Below are positions 49,501-59,456 of a stretch of 64,000 nt of DNA, piece by piece. Below the pieces are notes generated by a model. The model made no database searches and was not told the DNA's origin. It saw nothing but the letters and a program-made list of their open reading frames with translations. Source of the DNA: Colias croceus (taxonomy: Eukaryota; Arthropoda; Insecta; Lepidoptera; Pieridae); NCBI RefSeq assembly GCF_905220415.1, contig NC_059550.1:4714501-4778500 (forward strand). Reading direction: 5' to 3'. A program made the translations under genes and the position numbers. Every line of letters begins with the position of its first letter. The stretch's first letter is position 1.

Positions 49501-52451
49501 ATTGCACAAATAATACAAATAATACGGAAAAGTGCAAAGGAATAACTTTCATCGGTAAGTACCTAACTAGATAATAATTTTTAAAACTTAGAGCAAAAAA
49601 ATGGCGCACAAATTTTGTTCGTGGTGTCTCCTCTATACGAAGTAATATTATCTCAATGTTTACAATACATTTTTTTCTTTCTCATCCCACCTGCGGGTAG
49701 GGCGCGAAGTACCAGGGCCGGATCCTGTTTCGACCCAGCTCAATCATCTCGATGTTCTTCATGCGTGTTACCACGTCGTCGTGCCCGTGCGCGAGCATAC
49801 TGCCTGATTGGCGTGGGCGCGTCGTGGGCGTGGCTGTGCCGCTCAGTGTAGGCTCACCACCGTCTAACGAGTCACTCGCTTCTGTCTGTTGATGGAATAA
49901 ATAGATTTTTAAAGACGGATAAGTAATTAATAATGATAAGCTAAAGGTTTTATTTGCTTCAAAAATTATCAAGTAATGATATCGAGTTTAAAGTTTAAGA
50001 GTTTATAACGCTGCGAGATACGGACAATGAAGAAATTGGGACAAAAAATTCCAAATGAAATACAAACATACATTATTTTGTAATTTCCTTAGTTAACGAT
50101 TTATAAGTCGGCGAGTCATAAGGCCATTCTGATGCAAATCACTCAAACACTTTCCATATCTTTCCTCTACATTAATGTTATAAAGATAAAACCCAATCCC
50201 ACTCACAGTAACGTCATTCTCTAACGAATTAGCTTTCCGTTTCCTGTTCATCTTTTTCTGCAGCGCCGCAGCCAATACAGCACCACCATTGACCAGCGAT
50301 GAGGAGTCCTGGCCGAGAGTTGGGCTGGCCGGTCTGGAGATGAGCTGACGAGGCTCTCCCGTTGGAGCAGCTATAAATATATCTTTCTTTTTAATATAGT
50401 GCTATTGCTTAACCTGATAAACAAATAGGTGGCCTAATTTTCGGCCTTTCTTTGTTTTTAACTAACTTTTAATCTTGAGCTTAACTTAAAATGTGATTCT
50501 GAAAATAGTACTTTTAAAAAAATCATAGCATAATCTAAAATAATAAAAATACCTGCTTTTATAAAGTTTGAAATATAAAGTGAAGTTATAAGTCCGAAAC
50601 CTTAATCCTTATTTTTAAGAGCTCTCTGATTTTGTTAAACCAATTACAAAAGCAGAAGAATTATTAAGTGTATTACAAAATCATATTTTGTTACAATGTG
50701 ATATAAAATAAACATGTCTCTTTTTTTTTAACTTTAGCTTTCTATAAATTAAAAACATCTGTTGAAAAGTATCTATTCAAAAGGCAGGATAGCAAATAAC
50801 ATATTTTAAAAGTTAAAAAAATCATCTATTTGCTAAACTTTTCAAAGCTTCAAGCATGTTATTAGTGTGAAAAACAATCTTATAATCTTAACTGTATTTC
50901 AAAATCCGTATTTTATTCATGGCTATAAATTGAATATGTTAATGACGTTAAATGGTGCTAAATATAAAAAAAATCACATACCAGGTGCAAGTTTTTGTGA
51001 GGAGCCATTGAGTGCAGTGTTAGTATGACTTTTCTCTGCTAATTTTGGTGGGATTTGATGGGTTTCTCTAGTGCTATGTGACTTCTGTGGTTCGTTGCAG
51101 ACATTGTCATCTGCAGGGGAAAAATGTAATAACATATCATGAATGATTGAAATTACATCTACCAAAGCCAAAGAAAAGTGAAATTTTAAGTGATTATGGT
51201 AATAGAAAAACTAATACTACAATCATGCTGTATGTACATAAGTACAATTGACTATATACAACAAAAAAATATACAATTTACACTTAAATTTTATATAGTT
51301 GCAAAATTTTCAAAAATAGAAATCAGGGGAACAAAAAAAATACAATACAAAATTAAGCCATTCCTCAGTTAACATGTAACTCAAATCAATTTTAAAAAAT
51401 CAAAATCAATGATCAATAAAAAATAATAAAAATGCAATACACACAGTTCTACTAAATTGCACTATAAAACATTTGAAAATAATGAAAATTATAATCTACA
51501 CAAGTAGCGAAAACACACATACTAATAAAACTAGGCATCACGCCACCTCCAGATCCTATATGTGTCTTCTTTGGAGTTGTAGTGCCACCGGTGGGAGCGC
51601 CATCTCTCCTCGGAAATTGAACCTTCCTTGTGTCGAGCCATGATTCCTCCACCCACTCGTCCAATCTTTTATTAACTATAGCAGATTTAAATCAATATGT
51701 AAACAAAAATTTTATGGAAAATAAATATTTCAGAACATTTTTCACATATGGCACAATCTGATCTCATACTAAGCTTTTCCCTTGTGTTATGGAAACCAAA
51801 TGGCTGATAAACATACATATATAATTTTAAAATATATACTTAACTATTTAGATAATTAACACTCAGATACAGAGCAAACATTTATCATCACACAAATATT
51901 TGCCCTGGGTCGGAATCTATCTCACAACCTCTGGTTTCAAAGGCCGGGTCGCTACCAACCAGTCAGTTTGCTTTATTTGGTCATCTTTCACGTTATTATA
52001 GTTAGCAGTAAAGTGTGTTGTTATAATATCTTTTAATCCATTATGTATGTATGCAATGCTTTGACGATTCCTATCATTTGTTCCTTATACATAAATATTG
52101 TGGTTTGTGTTTTACGTATAATTATTATTCTTGTGTATAAAAAAAATATGTATTGATGCAAAAATAGTGGTAAATGTTTGATTATAAATTATAAATACTA
52201 CTTACAGTCTACATAATGTACATAGTATCCTCTTTGTCCATGAATTTCCTTAATACTTATTATTTCAGCTAGGGGCCAATCGTCCCCGCCTTGCATTCGA
52301 ACTGGTAATCGACATCCTTCCACCAACGATGCCTAGGATACATCACAATTGTTAGCCAACCTTGCACGAAGATTTTATATTAATATTATAATTTGAAAAT
52401 TCATACCGTAGAATCACAAAATGTAGTGACTTCGTCTTCATTTTCAGTCAT
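42395..52451 (-). CDS. Tip60: MYST histone acetyltransferase Tip60 (KAT5)
   Basis: Thirteen coding exons on the minus strand join without a phase conflict (533 aa): 52451-52407, 52332-52206, 51675-51523, 51110-50982, 50370-50207, 49885-49691, 47921-47838, 47702-47501, 47087-46965, 45061-44899, 44296-44188, 43836-43733 and 42398-42395. The start is MTENEDEVTTF. Residues ~16-85 form the chromo barrel (YYVHYVDFNKRLDEWVEE). A Ser/Thr/Pro-rich linker follows, then TRMKNIEMIELGRNRIRPWY. The C2HC finger uses C282, C285, H298 and C302. The MYST catalytic core has the autoacetylated lysine K346, catalytic C388 (NVACILT), the acetyl-CoA loop QRKGYG (396-401) and general base E422 (GSPEKPLSD). These align with human K327, C369 and E403 at a constant offset of 19. 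The protein ends KDWSKRAKW. It acetylates H4/H2A in the NuA4-type complex and acts in transcription and DNA repair. Length agrees with fly and human proteins. Introns carry several transposons. Confidence 0.95.
42648..42769. repeat. Hairpin-forming inverted repeat, ~122 bp
   Basis: The left arm CTCTTTCTGCAATACAGAAA-CATAATTCATT and right arm AATGAATTATATTTCTGTAC-AACAGAAAGAG pair over ~33 bp around a 55-bp centre. It lies in the last intron of Tip60 and is probably a tiny MITE or palindromic repeat. Non-coding. Confidence 0.7.
43526..43676. repeat. MITE-like repeat with short inverted ends
   Basis: CACATTGGGCAGCGTTGGGC near the left edge mirrors GGGCCAACACTGCCCATTAC at the right, with an internal GATCGGCCGTCATTGTAGATG segment. 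It sits in the last intron of Tip60. I recall similar sequence as a common moth repeat, but the edges are approximate. Confidence 0.5.
44750..44880. repeat. Short dispersed repeat sharing a 28-bp core with 61752
   Basis: The core GGCAAGATTCAAAGATACTA followed by AAATC is found here (about 44777-44803) and again near 61752-61778 with one change. Flanks include CTCCTTGGCGTGACGG and a later CCATGACGCAACCATGAAAT, suggesting a longer degenerate repeat family. It is in a Tip60 intron. Confidence 0.55.
45492..46367 (+). mobile_element. 876-bp non-autonomous TIR transposon in a Tip60 intron
   Basis: The left end GGTCTACCAGAATCTGATGG mirrors the right end CCATCAGATTCTGGTTTACC (two mismatches over ~22 bp). 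TATA is present on both sides (45488-45491, 46368-46371), consistent with a TA or TATA target duplication. It holds the start of one open frame (45646-45786) and no complete transposase, so it is a deletion derivative. It abuts the MINE copy at 46367-46852, in Tip60 intron 9. Confidence 0.75.
45646..45786 (+). pseudogene. N-terminal fragment of a transposon-encoded protein
   Basis: A 46-codon frame begins MSKKPLRSQARGVVYNVYRK, then TFDEEGSN, and stops at 45786. The SQARxxVYNVYxxF pattern resembles the start of helix-turn-helix regions that precede transposase-like proteins in insect repeats. The reading frame ends soon after, and the rest of the element shows no continuation. The function and family are my inference; only the position just inside the left TIR is certain. 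Confidence 0.45.
46367..46852 (-). repeat. Dispersed repeat (MINE-like), copy 2
   Basis: The inverse complement of 13050-13541 over its full length: it ends GGCGGAAGCTAG(T) where copy 1 begins, and it has a shorter (GTCT)n/(GACA)n tract at about 46494-46523. Scattered substitutions only, so the two copies are young. It lies in Tip60 intron 9, directly beside the TIR element. Confidence 0.85.
48166..48310 (+). promoter_or_regulatory. GC-rich promoter-like patch upstream of an orphan THAP exon
   Basis: An island of GC-rich sequence in AT-rich intron DNA: GCGAGCGTGGCTAGACTGG, GTGGGCGTGACTACG and a CCAAT box in GAGCCAATCGC. If the piggyBac-like insertion at 48341-49457 is removed, this patch lies ~175 bp before the THAP start codon at 49479. 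It may be that gene's former promoter. Confidence 0.4.
48341..49457. mobile_element. piggyBac-like element, ~1.1 kb
   Basis: TTAA target duplications (48337-48340 and 49458-49461) flank termini CCCTTAA...TTAAGGG, the hallmark of the piggyBac superfamily. Internally, a GTCCGTTTTTTGGGACA motif recurs four times in both orientations: about 48475, 48517-48533, 49051-49067 and 49104-49120, the last two forming a 17-bp inverted repeat. No transposase is visible; one open frame of unknown origin lies near the right end. It is in Tip60 intron 6. Confidence 0.75.
49157..49342 (+). other. Exon-like open frame inside the piggyBac-like element
   Basis: A 61-codon frame with protein-like composition (VKSIEIKHGNYFIKAII, then KPSLIPEIPKFNSHLAHES and LYNWHVGEK-stop). 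A possible acceptor (AAACAACAG at 49170) precedes it, and AATAAA overlaps the stop. It looks like a 3'-terminal coding exon. I do not recognise the protein. It could be a captured host exon or the remains of an element gene. Confidence 0.35.
49479..49554 (+). pseudogene. Orphan first exon of a THAP-domain gene
   Basis: ATG at 49479 starts MPSCVFRYCTNNTNNTEKC, then KGITF, followed by a strong donor (ATCG|GTAAGT). MPSCxxxxC followed ~12 residues later by GITF is the start of the THAP zinc finger (C2CH), before its usual F-H-x-F-P step. No second THAP exon (tryptophan and CxxH half) is visible downstream on this strand. The exon lies antisense in Tip60 intron 6, so it is an orphan fragment, or its partner exons lie further away than I could recognise. 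Confidence 0.6.
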
Positions 52452-53356
52452 ATCCTCAGGATTTATGCATAAAAACAACGCTAACAATCAGCCAAACGTT
52501 TGCATCAAGGGTACTGCTGACAGTGACATTGACAAATGACATTTCTCACCATAAACAATTAGTTACTTTTATACCTTGCAAATATGCCTTTCAACTACTT
52601 GGCTTTGTTTTCCAGTCATAGACAACAATTTTTAACAACAAAAACAATAAAATGCAATGGTAAAAAATGTGCGAATACACTGGAAAACAATGTTTTCGAA
52701 TTTTAGATGAAAACGATAATGTGGTATAAACATAATATTATTATTGTCTCTTTTAAGACACAAGCTCAAAAAAATTAGTAGTACCACAGACTAATAATAA
52801 TATACTACGTATACAATTAGTAGTACGTAGGTTTTTTGTAATGCAAAATTCTTCTTTGGTAAATCACAGTATTCTATAACTTCGAATTTCATTGTTACAA
52901 TAATTGCCTACCTACTTGGTAACTTTTTTTTTACGCAGCACGGACAACAGGCGAATTTTCTTCCGTTTTATTTGTTCGCTCCCTTTGATCGTAGCAAGTC
53001 CAAATTACTTTCTATGGCTTTCGTAAATATTATATTATACTTTTCCGTTACGTAAAACGTAATCACGTTATTTGTATACATACGCTAACAGATTTCTCCA
53101 GAAACACGCTACGATATAAAAATAATTTTTGTATCAAACCTGTAGGTACTTAGTTCCAGATAATTCGTAATGCGTTCAACCAAACAAACAACTTTTCAGC
53201 TTTATTGTATTACTGCTTTTTTATTAGGTGTAGGTGCAGTTATTACATTAAAAAGACATTAACGTTTAAAGTACCTACATAATATGTATTTCTTTAAAGT
53301 AAAACAAATAATATTGGATAGACTACAATATTCCACTGAATACTATTCTTAAAAAC
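52452..53356. other. Intergenic region between Tip60 5' end and the Myb/SANT gene 3' end
   Basis: About 0.9 kb. The Tip60 promoter should lie in the first few hundred bases upstream (52452-52700), but no TATA or other decisive motif stands out. No other gene is seen. Confidence 0.5.
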
Positions 53357-56050
53357 TTAGTCCTTAAAACTATTCCGTATGGCTTCCAGTTCCAATTTTG
53401 CTTTTTCTAGAAGAATTTTGGATTTCTCTTCTTCTAATAATGCGGTCCGCTTCTTTACTTTTTCTGTCTCTAACTGTAAAATGGTAAAAGGAATTTGTTC
53501 AAGTAGGTAGGTATTGTTAACATTAAAAAAAAATATTTTTTAGAATAAAATCAAACCTTGATCCTTAATATCTGCATTTCTATTTCCTTCTTCGTTGCAG
53601 AGTGTCTGAATCTCATGACATTGTCTTTATTTAAATTCTTCATATCATTGTCACTTAGATTCTGTGATGAATGTTGATGGAGATCTTGATATGCTATAAT
53701 GAAAATTATTTCTTTTTAATATAATATTAATACCTATGCATTGCACTCCATTCTTCATAATAATTAAGTATATTACCTATATCAGACGAAATATCATTGT
53801 TGCTGTTAGTATGATTTCCATCTGTATTATTAAAACTGAGATTCTCTGTAACACATCTTTCTTTAGTATAAATCATTTTAAAAGTATTATAACATGTGTT
53901 CAAGGTGAATCAAGAAATACCTACCATTTGAACCACTTGTTTGTGAGATTTTACACTCTATTTCAAGAAAATTTGGCCCATCACTATCATAATAGTTTTC
54001 AAATTCAGGTACTGTGTCAGCAGCTGCCTATTAACAAGACTTACATTTCTATTTTTATACTAAATTTTATTAATAATTCAGGTAAATCAAACACTATTTT
54101 CATTGTATATGAATGTAAACATCAACCATTAAGTAAAATAAGTACAAAGAACATTAAATTCCAAACCTCTTTCAATTTTTGTAAAATAGGTAATGGTTGA
54201 TTAGGAATGGATTCAGTATTTGGCTTCATACTCTCATTTTTTACACATTTGGGCTGCATATTTGATTCGATGTCCCCGAATTTCATTATTTTTTGCTGTT
54301 TAGTCGATAGCTGGTAGTGGATTTTCTTAACAAACTGCTTTTCTTTTCCAACTAAAATGCGTAGTTTTTGTGAAAATCGAAATTGAAAATGATATTTTTC
54401 AAGGTTATTTTTGTACTAAAAACGCAACTTTAAGTAAAATCTTAAGCCATTATAGTATCAAAATGTCTAAATATCCCACTCACACGCATTATTTTTAAAT
54501 ATATTCATGTACCTATTACTTTATTTACATATTACAATTTTTTTTGTTAAAATATTATTTTAACAATTTATTATAGCCAAAAATCGTTCCAATAATTTGT
54601 ATTTACAACAATACAACAAGCCACAGATAAGTTAATATGACGCAGATCACAGATTAGCAATACAAATATACTAGCTTATCATAGAGTATAAATGATACAT
54701 TTTAATGTTATTTTTATATCTCACTTTGCTTCAGTTTTTAAAAACGATTAACTTTTACTTTTTTTAGTATTCAAATAGGTAGCGAGGAGCGAAGCGACGA
54801 GCGTGTTAGGTTAACTCTTGAACTGCCGCACGAGCCGAGCGAGCGAAGCGAGCGTGCCGCGGCAGTGGCCGGCGAGTGCCAGAAGCGACCTTAGGGCGAT
54901 TCCCACTCAAAAAAAAAAAACTACTTAGGTTTAAACAACTTGTTTGTATTTTATTTATGTATCGTAAAATTATTTTTATTATCAAATGCTTTCTAAGTTA
55001 AAATTATTTTTGACAAATTCATTTTAAAAATCAATTTCTAATTATGTTTAATATTTACAATCGTGAACGCGTCATATAACATTTATTATCTATGGCATGT
55101 CGTCAGTCGTAAATACGTGGTAAATACAAACTTAAATTTTTGGCTATATACCTTTTCAGGTAGTTAATATAATTTTAGAAATTGTTATATATATATATAT
55201 ATATATATATAAATTAATAATCCGGAAATCTATTTAAAAATATTGCCAATATACATATACAATGGTATAAAAGTGTCGTTTTTAGTACAAAAATAACCTT
55301 AAAAAAATTATTTTCATTTTCGATTTTCACAAAAACTACGCATTTTAGTTGGAAAAGAAAAGCAGTTTGTTATGAAAAGTCACTACCCTCTACCTATTTT
55401 ACAACTCTAAACAATAAAATTCGGGGACATTGTTTCAAATATTTAACCCACATTTGGCACTTGGAGATCTAAAAGATTTGCGGAATTTCATATTTTCCCA
55501 TGCACGTTTTAATGTTGTGACATGACGCTGAAAAAATAATGTATCATTGTATGTATGTATTTAAAATATCAGAAATCATATTACCTGTCTGTAATTGAAA
55601 TAGAATGTCAATAAAATTACAATTTAATTTCATTATAAACCTTATGAACACGAGAATTATAATTAAACTCATCAGCTACACATTTCCAGGCCGTTTTTTT
55701 CTTTGCAATTGTTTCTCCATCTGTTGATTTCGATTCCACAATCGGGCTCCTCGAAACCAGATAGCACAGTAAATCTTTCTCCTCTTGAGTAAAATTTGCG
55801 TTCCTTTTTCGTGGTTTTGGTATAGTAATCGTATTCTGAAATGTTTACAAGTTGCGAAAAAATTTACTAAAATAATGTTTTGAGTTGTAGAGCTGCATTA
55901 TTGCATATTATTATACAAAATAGAATTATAAAATTCAAATACCTAGCTGGAATTGTCAAAACGATTTTCGGATCTTTTCTGTACCTACCTATATTTCTGA
56001 TATATTGTATTTAAATTTAATAAACATACAAACAAAATTCAACTTACCAT
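53357..56050 (-). CDS. Myb/SANT-like DNA-binding protein with C-terminal coiled coil
   Basis: Eight coding segments on the minus strand: 56050-56048 (ATG alone), 55835-55641, 55527 to ~55460, 54351-54167, 54027-53925, 53860-53777, 53693-53557 and 53473-53357. The N terminus has the Myb/SANT-like (MSANTD/Myb_DNA-bind_5) helices: ANFTQEEKDLLCYLVSR, then KKKTAWKCVADEFN and TTLKRAWENMKFRK. Exon 4 gives KEKQFVKKIHYQLSTKQQK and IMKFGDIESN. Exons 5-6 are acidic and polar. Exons 7-8 form a charged coiled coil (KKEIEMQILRIK, LEEEKSKILLEKAKLELEAI). Predicted length is ~296-299 aa. The exon 3 to 4 join needs a weak donor (CCAA|GTGCC or AAAT|GTGGG), because an inverted copy of exon 4 occupies the 3' edge of exon 3. 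If that donor fails, a stop at 55435 gives a 96-aa truncated protein. Such proteins are sequence-specific DNA binders, often transposon-derived. All other phases join. Confidence 0.75.
54230..54430 (+). repeat. Inverted duplication, arm 1 (contains exon 4)
   Basis: This arm covers exon 4 of the Myb/SANT gene (54351-54167, minus) and the end of the preceding intron. Its inverse recurs at about 55275-55460. Shared runs include TTCACAAAAACTACGCATTT, TTGGAAAAGAAAAGCAGTTT and ATTCGGGGACAT. The outer edges are approximate. Confidence 0.8.
54778..54910. repeat. GC-rich GAGCGAAGCGAGCG-type repeat
   Basis: A sharply delimited GC-rich block in AT-rich intron DNA, with iterated GCGAAGCGA/GAGCGAGCGAAG motifs, CCGCGGCAGTGGCCGGCGAG and an A10 run at its end (CCCACTCAAAAAAAAAA). 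It is probably an inserted repeat, and could be a retro-inserted piece given the A-tract. Non-coding as far as I can see. Confidence 0.5.
55187..55211. repeat. (TA)n microsatellite
   Basis: About twelve TA units between the two inverted-duplication arms. Confidence 0.9.
55275..55460 (-). repeat. Inverted duplication, arm 2 (antisense copy of exon 4)
   Basis: Read on +, this arm repeats the acceptor and exon 4 of the Myb/SANT gene (CATTTTAGTTGGAAAAG, then AAGCAGTTTGTTA), but with indels and stops, so it is a degenerate copy. Its far edge runs into the 3' end of exon 3 (minus), replacing whatever donor was there. Confidence 0.78.
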
Positions 56051-57081
56051 TCCTAAAGCATTTATATAGTTTTTTTTATAGGTATTACTTTATAGGTTCC
56101 AAGAGCATTGTAAATTAAAACGTTTTCGGCATTTCAATAAGGAATTTTAGATCTCCTTTTTTATAATTTCTTTAAATCAAGAATTAATGATGTCTTGCAC
56201 AGAGCAAGTAATATGTCTAGCGGTAGCGCCCAGCAGGCTGCAGGACAGGATATAGACATTAGACATAAGCCATATTATCACAGAACATATTATATGTTCA
56301 GTGGAGCATTATGGACGATAATATTATAGCCAGCAAACTTTGCAGTCATGAGTCAACTGATGAAAATGAAATATTTTGAAAATTGAAGGCCAGCCGCTAG
56401 GCGCCAGAAGTGGTTATATCCTCTTTGGGCGCCAGTGCGAAGCAATGACTAAGGAATCCTATGGACAGGGCATAATGTTCTATACAAACAACTGATTATA
56501 CAAATATCATGCATTTCGATACCGAAATAATAAAACGAATACTGTCTCTTTCTAACTAATGAATATTCTGCTAAGTGAAAATATATGACTATACAACAGT
56601 CAGTGCTAATTCTATACCGTTTGACATTTGAAGTTAGCTCAAATACCTACTGTGGCCGGGCGCCATTTTATGTTCTCGTTATTATGATGTACATGCTCTG
56701 TCATTGCTCCGTAGTAAACATTGAAAAATATTGAATATTTTTGTGATTGTGACAAACATTTGTGTCTAAAACATATAGAGTGGTCAAGGACAAATAGTGG
56801 CATAATACCAAAGCGCAGTATTGTGGGATGTGGCTCCGGAAAGAATGAAAACTAGAAAAGTTTGTCTTTGCACCGGTATGTATACGTTTTGACTGAAATA
56901 TTAGTTATTACTTTGCTGATTTACTTATTTTCATGTATATTGAATTGAGGAGTATTCACAGACTATGTTCAGTGTAAAATTGTTACCAAATATAGCTTTA
57001 TTTTGTATATTTTCGTTCTAGTAAAATAATGAATTTGGGTGCTAGTGATGACTTATAATATCGACATCAGCAAAATGTTCG
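56051..57081. other. Divergent intergenic region (Myb/SANT gene and THAP gene)
   Basis: Holds the presumed 5' UTRs of both genes. A GC-rich GGCCGGGCGCCATTTTATG patch near 56655 and a donor-like CACCG|GTATGT at 56877 suggest an untranslated first exon of the + strand THAP gene (about 56650-56876). A pair of GGCGCCAG motifs (56400, 56428) is noted. No coding region. Confidence 0.4.
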
Positions 57082-58064
57082 ATGAAGACGTGCGTCTTCC
57101 AAGGCTGTGTCATTAATCTTAAGAATAGTTGCTTTGGTGAATACACTTCCAAAATAACAAATTAATTTTGCCAAGAGCAGCAGAAGGAAAAATAAAACAC
57201 TTAAATTTACCTAATATGAATTTTAACTTAAGTAAGATTAATCGCTTTTATAGTAGGTACTTTAAAAATGTATTTATAAATAAGTCAGGTCAGGACTAAA
57301 ATTATAATAACCTAAAAATTCATTTTTTGAAGGTTACCAAGAAGTGAAAATAGAAAAGGAGAATGGTTAGAAGCAATTGAAAATGAAAATATCAAGCCAA
57401 ATGTAAAGGATATAATATCATAGTATGTTCCCTACATTTCCCCGAAAGTGCTTTCAATAGAACAATGGATGTGATTAGTCTGCACGATGATGCTATACCA
57501 GTATGTCTGCCGCTGCATTCACACAGGGTGAGGTTTTTATCTGTAGACACGTGATGTCTTCCAATTTACTTTTGGTCTTTTTATTTAGATTTAGGGCTGT
57601 CATTTATAATCTAACGTTTCTCCTATTTTGAAGGAGGCCTGTGAACAAACTGAGATGGTTTTATATGATTTTTTGAGTACAAACTTGGGTGATATTTGGT
57701 TGTTGAAATGTTATTGACTGAGGGAAAGTGCAATTTACTTTAAATACATGGGGTGTTTTAAGTTATTTTTCTATTCTTTATAAATTTATATTTATAAAGC
57801 ATTTCAATGCCATAAAACCAAAAATATAAATTCAAGTTCCGCTATTGTAAGCCCTAATGTTGATATTAATTTCAAACCATCAGCATTGCCCTTTTAATTA
57901 AAATGTATTGCATTTTAGTTTAAATGTAAAGTGAACAATGCTAGTTAATGTAAACTGTGACATTTCATTTCCAGGTACCAGTTGAGCCTCAAATCCCGAA
58001 CTCAAAAATGAACAGAGTGTATCTGAGTGCATTCCAGGCTACACAAAATAGTTTAGCTCTATAA
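57082..58064 (+). pseudogene. THAP-domain gene, damaged
   Basis: The ATG at 57082 starts MKTCVFQGCVINLKNSCFGE, the MxxCxxxxC opening of a THAP zinc finger. A stop follows (…SKITN-stop), with RAAEGKIKHLNLPN in another frame. A second exon from 57333 reads LPRSENRKGEWLEAIENENI, then KPNVKD. After an in-frame TAG and a frame change it continues VCSLHFPESAFN and LHDDAIPV. W, CSLHF (the CxxH zinc ligands) and the AIPV end (usual AVPT) complete the C2CH THAP pattern. A donor at 57528 and acceptor at 57974 lead to a terminal exon (VPVEPQIPNSKMNRVYL...) ending at 58064, with AATAAA at 58112. Exon order, splice sites and poly(A) signal show this was a real gene, but the zinc finger is broken twice, so it is most likely a pseudogene. 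THAP domains are DNA-binding modules of P-element-type transposases and host factors. Confidence 0.65.
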
Positions 58065-58291
58065 TTTTCTCTATTATTATATATTATTGTTTTTTTTGTC
58101 TATTGTTTATAAATAAATAAATACAATTACTGTATATTGTGTTGTTCATCGTAATAAAATACTATTATATACCTATATTAGTATATATTATGTTGTTTCA
58201 TTATATTACATTCCTCAAAACTGAAATTACCAAATTGTAAGTCTACCGTAATCCTTATATCGAAGTCAAAATTGAACTGGATTTATCAAAT

Positions 58292-58352
58292 TATACAGGG
58301 TTAGCTATCTTGTCCGGCGAGGTTGCTGGTGTTTTACAAATAACCCTGTATA
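58292..58352. repeat. 61-bp unit with perfect 12-bp inverted ends
   Basis: TATACAGGGTTA at the left and TAACCCTGTATA at the right are exact inverses around a GC-rich centre (CTTGTCCGGCGAGGTTGC). It resembles the end of a small MITE. Confidence 0.65.
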
Positions 58353-58551
58353 GGTGTTACCGTCACGAGCAGCCATCGTCATACTTAATTTTATTAATTG
58401 GCATTGTCATTTTTTCCATTTGTAATTTTACTTCTATGTTTTGTACAATAAAGTTAAAATAAATAAAAAAGAGTGTGTGTTTATGTACACGCGTTACAAG
58501 TTACGCGCCAAAAGAAGTATAACTTCAAAAAAAATATATTAATATTATTTT

Positions 58552-58585
58552 TATATCGATAAACATAATAATGTTTATCGATATA
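58552..58585. repeat. Perfect 15-bp stem hairpin
   Basis: TATATCGATAAACAT, an AATA loop, and its exact inverse ATGTTTATCGATATA. Confidence 0.8.
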
Positions 58586-58904
58586 GTCTCGGCACTAAAC
58601 ACCGCCATGTTTTGTTACAAGCAATATGGCGCCGGCCACACTTTTTTTGTAGGTATGTCACTTCCATGTGATTCCTTATTCATTGGTGCGAAGTCACACA
58701 TGACATGACTACTATATAATATATTACTTGCTCTGTGCACATGACACAGCCCAAAATCTTAAAACCACAGATGATAAAAATATTGTATACCAGACATAAA
58801 GAAAAGAAGTATACACACAGGCACACACACAGGTATACAATACAGTACTTTACTGTTCTGTGTACATACATAGTACATACCAATCTACTATAATTTACAA
58901 TTTA

Positions 58905-59420
58905 CAATCTACATCGCGGCAGCGCGATTGAGCCGAGATTGGAGCAATCACAATACTCACGTTTCAACACGCACACAATCTGCTGAGACAATTTGTCTGG
59001 TTGCTTCCGCGCCGATGCAATTCGCAACATGTTGGGTTACACCCGCAACGTGCCCTCAACTATACTATTGACGACACAATCTGTCGGCTCACTGCAGATT
59101 GTGTCAACAGATTGTTGCTGAAATTGAATCGTGAGTAGCTAGCTTTACTTACTTTAATCTACGACTACCTTACGTGCTGGCCACGGACAATTCGCTATAG
59201 CGAAAATTCGCGCGGCGCGACCGGCGGCGCGTCTTGCGAATGAATAAAATGTATGGAAATGTACTGGGCATGCCACGCGCAGCGGCGACCAGCGAGACGA
59301 CCGGGGAATTTCCCCGAGCGAATCGCGCGGCACGACTAGCGATCGAAACAAATGTATGAGTTATTACGGCGCAGGCCACGGAGTCGAGCGGCAGACGCGG
59401 CGACTACTGCCGGAGCGAAC
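58905..59420. repeat. GC-rich tandem and subterminal repeats, likely of a PIF/Harbinger-like element
   Basis: The first part (58905-59140) has repeated ACACAATCTG and inverse CAGATTGT motifs. The second (59160-59415) has degenerate ~90-100-bp units marked by AAATGTATG, GGCCACGG and GGCGCG. It lies immediately upstream of a MADF start exon, as the promoter and transposase-binding region of a Harbinger-type element would. Both long minus-strand frames here are artefacts of high GC. Confidence 0.5.
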
Positions 59421-59456
59421 TTAATTTAAAATAGTTTGTTTTTTTTTTTCGCGAAA

